This document shows, one piece after another, positions 55,555 through 64,000 of a stretch of 64,000 nucleotides of DNA. Location: contig NZ_CP012477.1 of NCBI RefSeq assembly GCF_001281315.1, positions 248,001 through 312,000 of the forward strand, written 5' to 3'. Source of the DNA: Arthrobacter sp. ERGS1:01. Its GTDB lineage: Bacteria > Actinomycetota > Actinomycetes > Actinomycetales > Micrococcaceae. Numbering within the stretch: position 1 is the stretch's first letter; every line of letters begins with the position of its first letter. The notes under the pieces are model-generated. The model ran no database searches and was not told where the DNA came from. It saw nothing but the letters and a program-made list of their open reading frames with translations. Made by a program: the position numbers and the translations under genes.

Positions 55555-57543
55555 ATGAGTGCATCATTCAAACCGAGAACTTTTGTCTCAAAAATTCTGG
55601 CTGTTGGCGCTGCCACAGCCTGCGTCGTGGCTCTGGGAACCACGGGCGCCATTGCATCACCTATCTCGCCGGACACCCCGTACCCGGGGGCCGTTCCGAG
55701 TTGGGCCCAACCGGCAAACAACGAAGGCGCGGCCGCGGCGGCCGACACGGTTGAGGGCGAAATCTACTTCCAGCTGCGCGACCTCAAGGGCGCCGAAGCC
55801 CTCGCCACGGCCGTCTCCACCCCCGGAAACCGCAGCTACGGGAAATCGCTGACCCCCAGCCAGTGGATCAGCAAATATTCGCCAACGCAGAAGTCCTACT
55901 CGTCGGTGGTGAAGTACCTCAAGTCGCAGGGACTGGTCATCACGGGCTCCCCCGACAGCCGCCTGTTCGTGGTGTTCAGGGGCACGGTGGCGCAGCTGAA
56001 CAACGCCTTCGACGCACAGCTGCACAACTACAACTTCAAGGGCACCACACTGGTGGGGCCGTCAAAGACGCCAACCCTGCCGAAGGGCGTATCCGCTGAG
56101 GTTTCCGGCGTATCGGTGGACCAGGGCAGCCTGCTCACCCACCCGAACTACGCCACCCCCGGTGGCGGAGACCAGCCGACACCGCAGGCGCGAACCGCCC
56201 GCCCGGCCACCCCGACGCCGGACTGCTCGAACTACTTTGGGCAGTACCAGGACACGGTCCCGGCCGCCTACGGCAAAACCAGCTTCCCCACCTACCTGTG
56301 CGGCTACACGCCCAGCCAGATCCAGTCGGCCTACGGCAGGCCCGCGTTGACGGCGGCGAACCACGGCAACAGCAGCGCCACCGACGGCCACGGGCAGACC
56401 GTGGCAATCATCGACGCCTACGCCTCCCCGACCATGTTTTCGGACATCAACCGGTACTCGGCAACCTACGGTCTGCCGCAAATGACCTCGCGCACCTACC
56501 AGCAGGTGGTGCCGGCACCGAGCGAGTTCATGGATCAGGACCTCTGTGGCGGGCCCAGCGGCTGGCAGCCGGAGCAGTCCCTCGACGTGGCGGCCGTTCA
56601 CGGCACCGCGCCCGGGGCCAAGATCCTGTATGTGGGCGGCTTCAATTGTGGCGGCGGCATTGACGTTGCCATGTCCAAGATCCTTGACCACAAGCTCGCC
56701 AACATTGTCAGCAACAGCTACGGCAACGTGGGCGAGGCACTCCCGGCCGACGTCATCTTCGGTGAGGTCAACATCCAGCTGCAGGCTGCCGGTGAAGGCA
56801 TTGGGCTGTACTTCTCCAGCGGCGACGACGGCGATCAGGCCGCGAACCTTGGCTACACGTCCCCGGACTTCCCGGCCAGTTCGCCGTGGGTCACCGCGGT
56901 GGGCGGCACCAGCCTCGCCGTGAAGCAAAGCGGCGCCTACAATTTTGAAACCGGTTGGGGCGACTACCGCGACCAGATCGTCAACGGCGCCTATGTTGCA
57001 CCGCTTCCGGGCACCGAATTCAGGGGTGGTGCCGGCGGCGGCGTGAGTGCCGTGTTCGCCCAACCCGCCTACCAAAAGGGTGTTGTGCCCACCTCGCTGG
57101 CCTTTGGCCGGCGGGTGGCCCCGGACATCTCCTCCCTGGCGGATCCCTACACCGGATACGTGATTGGCATCAGCCCCATCAACAACGACGCGACGCTGAC
57201 CACCGACCCATTTGGCATCCAAACCTACGGTGGCACGTCCCTCGCCTCACCGTTGTCGGCCGGACAAATGGCCGTGGCACAGCAGGTCAGCGGCAGGACG
57301 CTGGGCTTCGCCAACCCCGTCATCTACGCCACCGGCAAGCAGAAGCCGGGAACGTTCACCGACGTCATGTCGCCCAAGACCCAGCAGGCATTGGCCTTCA
57401 CCAACCCCACCACCGGGAACAAGTACCTTGTCTCGCTGAACATGGACACCTCGCTTAAGACCACCAAGGGATTCGACGACGTGACCGGCATCGGCAGCAT
57501 GAGCTACAGGTTCGCCCAAGCCATCAGCGGCAACCACCGCTAG
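55555..57543 (+). CDS. Secreted S53-family (sedolisin/kumamolisin) peptidase
   Basis: The 662-residue precursor has a signal peptide, a pro-domain (about 60-200, with YGKSLTPSQW typical of activation domains) and an S53 peptidase domain. The Glu and Asp of the triad are in EQSLDVAAVH, the oxyanion Asp region is in VSNSYGN, and the Ser is in GGTSLASP. A C-terminal Asp-rich calcium site region (DDVTGIGSM) is present. The enzyme is a serine-carboxyl protease active at low pH. It is monocistronic and ends in a 22-bp perfect stem. Confidence 0.93.
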   Translation: MSASFKPRTFVSKILAVGAATACVVALGTTGAIASPISPDTPYPGAVPSWAQPANNEGAAAAADTVEGEIYFQLRDLKGAEALATAVSTPGNRSYGKSLTPSQWISKYSPTQKSYSSVVKYLKSQGLVITGSPDSRLFVVFRGTVAQLNNAFDAQLHNYNFKGTTLVGPSKTPTLPKGVSAEVSGVSVDQGSLLTHPNYATPGGGDQPTPQARTARPATPTPDCSNYFGQYQDTVPAAYGKTSFPTYLCGYTPSQIQSAYGRPALTAANHGNSSATDGHGQTVAIIDAYASPTMFSDINRYSATYGLPQMTSRTYQQVVPAPSEFMDQDLCGGPSGWQPEQSLDVAAVHGTAPGAKILYVGGFNCGGGIDVAMSKILDHKLANIVSNSYGNVGEALPADVIFGEVNIQLQAAGEGIGLYFSSGDDGDQAANLGYTSPDFPASSPWVTAVGGTSLAVKQSGAYNFETGWGDYRDQIVNGAYVAPLPGTEFRGGAGGGVSAVFAQPAYQKGVVPTSLAFGRRVAPDISSLADPYTGYVIGISPINNDATLTTDPFGIQTYGGTSLASPLSAGQMAVAQQVSGRTLGFANPVIYATGKQKPGTFTDVMSPKTQQALAFTNPTTGNKYLVSLNMDTSLKTTKGFDDVTGIGSMSYRFAQAISGNHR

Positions 57544-57573
57544 GCCAAGGACGCACCGACCGCACCAACAAAT

Positions 57574-57623
57574 AAGCACGACGGCGGGCCCCGGCACCCA
57601 AGCCGGGGCCCGCCGTCGTGCTT
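57574..57623 (+). terminator. 22-bp perfect stem-loop after the S53 gene
   Basis: Bases 57574-57595 and 57602-57623 are exact reverse complements with a 6-base loop. It lies 30 bases past the S53 stop and ahead of the fbaA promoter. The right arm ends in CTTT. Confidence 0.87.
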
Positions 57624-57661
57624 TCGCCAACGTCCACAAAGTGGGCGCCGGCTTCATCTTC

Positions 57662-57690
57662 TTCGACACTGTGACGGCAATCGCTAAGAT
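57662..57690 (+). promoter_or_regulatory. Likely promoter of fbaA
   Basis: TTCGAC (57662-57667) and TAAGAT (57685-57690) are 17 bases apart, 68 bases before the fbaA start. The spacer contains TGTGACGGCAATCGCT, a weak CRP-like half-match that is not claimed as a site. Confidence 0.6.
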
Positions 57691-57757
57691 GGGGATAGCC
57701 ATACGGGAGGCGGCCAACGGCCGCCTCTTTGTACCGTTTCGCCCCAAGGAGCTTTCA

Positions 57758-58779
<1,022 letters not shown>

Positions 58780-58780
<1 letters not shown>

Positions 58781-59205
58781 TGAGCGACGAATTCCGCCGC
58801 AACCTCCTGGGACCGGAGCCCACGCTGCTCCCGGTCGAGGAGGATGTCCAGGCACGCCTGGCGGCAGGGGACGAGGCAGTCGATTTGGCGGCCAAGCACC
58901 CCACGTCCTCGCTTTTGTGGGCCATCCTGGCCGATGAGGCGTATGCGGAGGGCCGCACCATCGAGTCCTACGCCTATGCCCGCACCGGCTACCACCGCGG
59001 CCTGGACGCCCTGCGCCGCAACGGCTGGAAGGGCACCGGTCCGGTCCCGTTCTCGCATGAGGGCAACCGCGGTTTCCTGCGCGCGCTGTATGCGTTGGGA
59101 CGTGCGGCCGGCGCGATCGGCGAGTCCGATGAAGCCGCCCGCATTGCGACGTTCCTGAACGACTCCGATCCGGCGGCGACCGCCGCGATCGAGGCCGCTC
59201 TGTAG
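58780..59205 (+). CDS. DUF3151 family protein
   Basis: The 141-residue protein belongs to the actinobacterial DUF3151 family, with its N-terminal LLGPEPTLLP segment and helical repeats (LWAILADEAYAEGRTIESYAYARTGYHRGLDALRRNGWKG). It regularly follows fbaA, suggesting a role connected to aldolase or its expression, but none is established. It shares one base with the aldolase stop. Confidence 0.9.
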
Positions 59206-59228
59206 GGAGCAACCCCTGCGCTCGAAAA

Positions 59229-59294
59229 GGGACGGCGCTTGCGGTTAAAGACGGGGGTAGACCGCCGGCTTTAACCGCAAGCGCCGTCCTTTTT
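59229..59294 (+). terminator. Intrinsic terminator of the fbaA operon
   Basis: Bases 59230-59250 and 59269-59289 form a 21-bp perfect stem around an 18-base loop, followed by TTTTT (59290-59294). It lies 24 bases past the DUF3151 stop. Confidence 0.9.
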
Positions 59295-59343
59295 GCTGCC
59301 CGGGTGCTCGACGCCGGAGCGCGCGTCGGGCATGATCGTCCGT

Positions 59344-59679
59344 ATGGAGAAACTCGTGCCGTCCCAGGCCGCCGTCGACGCATTCGACGCCCTCGCCGCC
59401 GATCTCACCCAGGCCGGCGTGGGCGTGGGGAAGATGTTTGGCGCCACCTCGCTCATGGTGGGCACCAAGGCGATCGGCTGCCTGCACGGGGACGGCGTGG
59501 CCTTCAAGCTGGGCCGGGACACGCGCGGCCACGCGGACGCCTTGGCGCTGCCCGGCGCCGTCCTGTTCGACCCTTCCGGCATGAACCGCCCGTTCAAGGA
59601 TTGGGTGCTGGTGCCCGTGCGATCGGTGCAGCGGTGGCCGGAACTGGCCGACGCCGCCCTCTCCGCACTCAGCGCCTAA
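59344..59679 (+). CDS. TfoX N-terminal domain-like small protein
   Basis: This 111-residue protein resembles TfoX/Sxy N-terminal domain proteins, with GVGVGKMFGATSLMVGTKAIGCLHGDGVAFKLG and the C-terminal DWVLVP. Actinobacterial members are not known to act in competence. The ATG at 59344 is chosen; ATG 59332 is possible. No clear ribosome-binding site is seen. The 230 bases downstream to purA hold a GC-rich stem near 59711-59740 and no gene. Confidence 0.78.
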   Translation: MEKLVPSQAAVDAFDALAADLTQAGVGVGKMFGATSLMVGTKAIGCLHGDGVAFKLGRDTRGHADALALPGAVLFDPSGMNRPFKDWVLVPVRSVQRWPELADAALSALSA

Positions 59680-59910
59680 GCACGCCACGCGGCTTCACAG
59701 TGTCCGCGCGCCCCGCCCCAAGGTGCATGCGGGGCGGCGTTCCGGTAAACTTAGGACGCAAGACCCCCTTTGATTGCCTGCCAGGCTACAGCCATGCTGG
59801 AGACGGCCGGCGGTTTCCAAGGGGCATTTTCGTGTCCGGACGTTGTACGGCGGAACAACCGCCGAATCCCGCAGCGCCCGGCTCAACTTATGAGCAAGGG
59901 GGAGGATCCC

Positions 59911-61200
<1,290 letters not shown>

Positions 61201-61269
61201 TCCCCACTTGCCGGCCTGAATAATCGCTCGCGCGATTGTTCAAGAACCTGGCGCGGGGCCCCAGCCTAG

Positions 61270-61320
61270 GGGAGGGTCGGCGGCGGAACGCACGTTCCGG
61301 CGTCGACCCTCCCTTATTTT
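61270..61320 (+). terminator. Terminator of purA
   Basis: GGGAGGGTCG (61270-61279) and CGACCCTCCC (61304-61313) form the base of a stem whose top is a second 7-bp stem, CGGAACG/CGTTCCG. TTATTTT follows. Because the minus-strand racemase gene ends at 61314, it lies exactly between convergent genes. Confidence 0.85.
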
Positions 61321-62021
61321 TGGCCCGGCTCCGGCGCAAGCGCCAGCTCGACCGCGGCCTCGGCGTGGATCCTGGTGGTGGGGAAAACCGGCAGCGGGCT
61401 GGACGCCTGGTCAATGAGCAGCTCGATCTCCGTGCAGCCCAAAATGACGCCGTCCGCGCCCCGGTCCCGCAGCGACTCAATGGCCCGGACAAAGCGTTGC
61501 CGGGAGCTTTCCGAAACCACGCCCACCACGAGTTCCTCGAAAATGACCCGGTGGACGTCGTGGCGCTGGGCGGCGTCGGGAATCAGCACCTCCAGCCCGT
61601 GGCCGGCGATCCTGTCCTTGTAAAAGGCCTCCTCCATCGTGAAAGCCGTGCCGAGCAGGCCCACCTTCTTGACTCCCGCGGCTGCGACGGCGTCGGCCGT
61701 GACATCGGCAAGGTGCAGCAGCGGGATTTCCACCGCCCCCTCAATGGCATCGGCCACCTTGTGCATCGTGTTGGTGCACAGCACGATGAAATCGGCACCG
61801 CCGGCCTCCAGCCCCCGGGCCTGGTCCGCCAGCAACTCCCCGGCCGCCTCCCACTGCCCCGTCGACTGGAGGTGCTCAACGTCGGCGAAGTCGACCGAGG
61901 CCATGACGCAGCGGGCCGAATGCAGGCCGCCCAACCGGTCCCTGACCATCTCGTTGATGAGTCGGTAATAAAGTGCGGAGCTTTCCCAGCTCATCCCGCC
62001 CAGCAGCCCAATTGTCTTCAT
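61314..62021 (-). CDS. Aspartate/glutamate racemase family protein
   Basis: The 235-residue protein has the racemase fold with two Cys motifs, IVLCTNTMHK and ILGCTEIELLI, and the N-terminal IGLLGGMSWESSALYYR. This pattern fits the aspartate racemase (YgeA-like) branch, which interconverts L- and D-amino acids without cofactors. The ATG at 62021 is chosen with GCAGGG upstream. It is monocistronic, convergent to purA. Confidence 0.9.
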   Translation of the reverse strand: MKTIGLLGGMSWESSALYYRLINEMVRDRLGGLHSARCVMASVDFADVEHLQSTGQWEAAGELLADQARGLEAGGADFIVLCTNTMHKVADAIEGAVEIPLLHLADVTADAVAAAGVKKVGLLGTAFTMEEAFYKDRIAGHGLEVLIPDAAQRHDVHRVIFEELVVGVVSESSRQRFVRAIESLRDRGADGVILGCTEIELLIDQASSPLPVFPTTRIHAEAAVELALAPEPGQK

Positions 62022-62101
62022 CCCTGCAGCATACTTTGAGCCCGCCGCCGCCAAAAAGACTACGCTTGAAGCCAGGACAATTTACGGGTGAGGGAGATGT
62101 T

Positions 62102-62908
62102 ATGAAGGTCAGCGTTGGGCAGTTCAACCCGGGCGGGGACGTTGCTGAAAACCTTGCGGTGATGCGCCGGCTGGCGGTGTCCGCACAGCAGGACGGCAGC
62201 AGGCTCATCGTGTTCCCCGAGGAGTCCATGTTTTCGGTGGGCAGGGTCGACGGCGACTTTGTGACCGCCGTGGACGCCCACTGGACCACGTTTGTCCGGG
62301 GAGTCTCCCACATTGCCGCGGACAGCGGCATCGCCGTCATCGCCGGCGGCTACGAATCCAGCGGCGAGGAACGCCCCTACAACACCGTGGTGGCGGTCGA
62401 CGACGACGGCGCCATCCTGGGCACCTACCGCAAACTGCACCTGTACGACGCGTTTTCCTACCAGGAGTCGCGGAAGATCAAGCCCGGCGACAAGGGCATC
62501 TGCGTGGTGGAGATCGGCGGCTTCAAGGTGGGCATCATGACCTGCTACGACATCCGCTTCCCCGAACTGGCCCGCGCCCTTGCCCTGGAAGGCGCCGAAC
62601 TGATCGCCGTGTCCGCGGCCTGGTTCAAGGGCGACCACAAGGTGGAGCACTGGGAGACGCTGCTGAAGGCCCGGGCCATCGAGAACACGTGCTGGGTGGC
62701 GGCCTCCGGGACCTCCAGCGACCACTGCGTGGGCCATTCGGCGATCCTTGACCCCATGGGAATCCCGCAGGATTTCCTGGCCGAGGAGGCCGAAGGCGTG
62801 GCCACCACGGACGTTACGCACAAGCGCGTGGAGGAAGTGCGCGAGTTTTTGCCGGTGCTGCTCAACCGCCGTTTTGAAAGCAATTCGGTGGTGGTTCCAG
62901 CAGGCTGA
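62102..62908 (+). CDS. Nitrilase-superfamily carbon-nitrogen hydrolase
   Basis: This 268-residue enzyme shows the Glu-Lys-Cys triad: FPEESMF, YRKLHLYD and the nucleophile Cys in GIMTCYDIRFPEL. Such enzymes hydrolyse amides, including omega-amides of deaminated glutamine, or N-carbamoyl compounds. The ATG follows GAGGGAGATGTT. The product is cytoplasmic. The next gene starts 62 bases downstream, in the same direction. Confidence 0.92.
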   Translation: MKVSVGQFNPGGDVAENLAVMRRLAVSAQQDGSRLIVFPEESMFSVGRVDGDFVTAVDAHWTTFVRGVSHIAADSGIAVIAGGYESSGEERPYNTVVAVDDDGAILGTYRKLHLYDAFSYQESRKIKPGDKGICVVEIGGFKVGIMTCYDIRFPELARALALEGAELIAVSAAWFKGDHKVEHWETLLKARAIENTCWVAASGTSSDHCVGHSAILDPMGIPQDFLAEEAEGVATTDVTHKRVEEVREFLPVLLNRRFESNSVVVPAG

Positions 62909-62970
62909 GAATATCCATTGACGGCGTCACCGGCGGTGGTTAGTGTCAGGAATAGGGATAGGAGGACGTC

Positions 62971-63525
62971 ATGAGTGATTCCAAGATCTGGGCCGCACTG
63001 GAACCAATGTACCCGTCGGCTTTGGAAGACATTCCCCTGGACGGCCAATGGCTGAAACCGCCGTTTGCCGACGATCCCGGAGGTCGCGCCGTGGTGTGCA
63101 ACGACGGCGACTTCCAGTTTGTGGTGGTGGACAGGAAGAAGGGCACGGTCCTGTACGTCTGCGAGGACGACGAGTCCGTCATAGCCTCCACGCTGGAGAC
63201 CTTTGTGCAAATTGTGGCCGCCTGGGAGTCCATTGACCGGGATACCGTGGGCCCCGAGGACGACGACGGATTCTCGGCCGTGAAGAAATCCTTCGAGTCC
63301 CAGCTGAAAACCCTTGACCCCCTGGCCGCCGGGCCCAACGAGTTCTGGTCCCTGTACACGGAGGAACTGACCAGCGAGGACTATGTGGACGTCGACGACC
63401 TCGACGAGGAACTCGACGATGAGCTTGGCGAGGAGGAGGCGGAATTCGAGGACTCCGGCGACGACTTTGACGAGGACGACGACTACTCCGACGGCGAGCC
63501 CGACGAGCTGCGCATAGACGCATAG
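62971..63525 (+). CDS. Actinobacterial protein with acidic C-terminal tail
   Basis: The 184-residue protein has a globular N-terminal part (about 1-125) resembling SUKH-like domains (FVVVDRKKGTVLYVCEDDESVIASTLETFV). It ends in a tail of about 55 residues made mostly of Asp and Glu, with YSDGEPDEL near the end. The ATG follows AGGAGGACGTC. The tail is unusually acidic and may mimic nucleic acid or bind a basic partner. Its function is not known. Confidence 0.8.
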   Translation: MSDSKIWAALEPMYPSALEDIPLDGQWLKPPFADDPGGRAVVCNDGDFQFVVVDRKKGTVLYVCEDDESVIASTLETFVQIVAAWESIDRDTVGPEDDDGFSAVKKSFESQLKTLDPLAAGPNEFWSLYTEELTSEDYVDVDDLDEELDDELGEEEAEFEDSGDDFDEDDDYSDGEPDELRIDA

Positions 63526-63592
63526 CGTTCACTTGCGGCAACGCGCCCGTAGCTTCCGGCATCCGCGGCGTCCCCGCAGTTAAGCTGGGTCC

Positions 63593-64000
63593 ATGGCACA
63601 TGCAAACGATCCCGCCGTCATCGACCGGCTGCTGAAAACACCCGGCCGCTGGGCCGTCGTGGGGCTCTCCAACAACCCGTTGCGCCCCGCCCTGGACGTT
63701 TCACGCTACCTCCAACAGCACCTGGGCCAGGAGATCATCCCCGTGAGCCTGAAGGGCGACGACGTCCACGGCGCCAAGGGATACAAGACCCTGGCGGAGA
63801 TTCCCGGCACGATCGACGTCGTCGACTGCTTCGTCAATTCCGGCAAGGTCGGGGCCGTCGTGGACCAGGCCATCGCGCTGGGCGCCCGTGCCGTGTGGCT
63901 GCAACTGGGCGTCATCGACGAGGCCGCAGCGCAGCGCGCCGAGGACGCCGGCCTGGAGGTCGTCATGGATACCTGCCCCAAAATCGAAGCCGCCTACCGG
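63593..64000 (+). CDS. CoA-binding domain protein, cut by the window end
   Basis: The ATG at 63593 opens a frame that runs to the last base with no stop, so at least 136 residues are present. It contains the CoA-binding Rossmann fold of YccU-type proteins: WAVVGLSNNPLRPALDVSRYL, IDVVDCFVNSGKV, and WLQLGVIDEAAAQRAEDAGLEVVMDTCPKIE. The usual length is about 140-150 residues, so only a few codons are lost. It likely binds CoA or a similar nucleotide. Confidence 0.9.
   Translation, partial: MAHANDPAVIDRLLKTPGRWAVVGLSNNPLRPALDVSRYLQQHLGQEIIPVSLKGDDVHGAKGYKTLAEIPGTIDVVDCFVNSGKVGAVVDQAIALGARAVWLQLGVIDEAAAQRAEDAGLEVVMDTCPKIEAAYR

Noticed and set aside
57670..57685. CRP-like site in the fbaA promoter
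   Set aside because: Only one half (TGTGA) matches; the second half reads TCGCT, so it is too weak to report as a site.

Overview
The window is high-GC actinobacterial DNA. The proteins and gene neighbourhoods point to an Arthrobacter-like member of the Micrococcaceae: sugar ABC transporters without their own ATPase gene, an Asp23/DUF2273/AmaP envelope operon, a CoA-free actinobacterial DUF3151 gene beside class II fructose-bisphosphate aldolase, an LAxTG-type wall anchor and many GTG or TTG starts. The genus is inferred from general resemblance; no search was run. No phage, insertion sequence, CRISPR array or rRNA was seen, and no gene-free stretch exceeds 300 bases.

Left part (1-16400). 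A LacI-type regulator cut by the window edge precedes a sugar ABC importer and a cytoplasmic family 3 glycoside hydrolase, together an oligosaccharide uptake and hydrolysis unit. Then come a formimidoylglutamase-like ureohydrolase, an NCS2 purine permease ended by a 28-bp perfect terminator stem, a CopC-like protein, a three-gene minus-strand operon (PLP-dependent D-amino-acid deaminase/aldolase, sugar-lactone oxidase, short FAD protein), a two-domain universal stress protein, a secreted NlpC/P60 peptidoglycan hydrolase and a small metallopeptidase.

Middle (16400-40300). tRNA-Glu, tRNA-Asp and tRNA-Phe are followed by a tightly overlapping five-gene Asp23/Gls24 envelope-stress operon and a LEA-like repeat protein. 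A second sugar ABC importer with its own LacI regulator follows, then a run of single accessory genes (isochorismatase-like hydrolase, methyltransferase, acetyltransferase, DUF1801), xthA, an acyl-CoA synthetase broken by one frameshift, nadE, a DipZ-like thiol-redox protein, and a CitA/CitB-like two-component system divergent from an SsuABC/NMT1-type importer.

Right part (40300-64000). pyrE, a DUF4242 protein and tdk lead into an eight-gene catabolic cluster (42325-51037) under an XRE-cupin regulator: MHS transporter, FAD oxidoreductase, CaiB-type CoA-transferase (one frameshift), enoyl-CoA hydratase, DapA-family lyase, atypical SDR and a semialdehyde dehydrogenase. Its substrate cannot be named from sequence, and it is the best candidate here for an undescribed pathway. 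After a wall-anchored alkaline phosphatase the core genes resume: HAD phosphatase, SpoU methyltransferase, an S53 protease, fbaA, DUF3151, purA, an Asp/Glu racemase-like protein, a nitrilase-family hydrolase, an acidic-tailed protein and a CoA-binding protein cut by the window end.

Three themes cross the window. CRP-like TGTGA-N6-TCACA sites stand before three catabolic or transport units. Long perfect stem-loops of unique sequence stand at the ends of many genes. Two genes are each broken by one missing base in a G/C run, which could be sequencing error or real inactivation.
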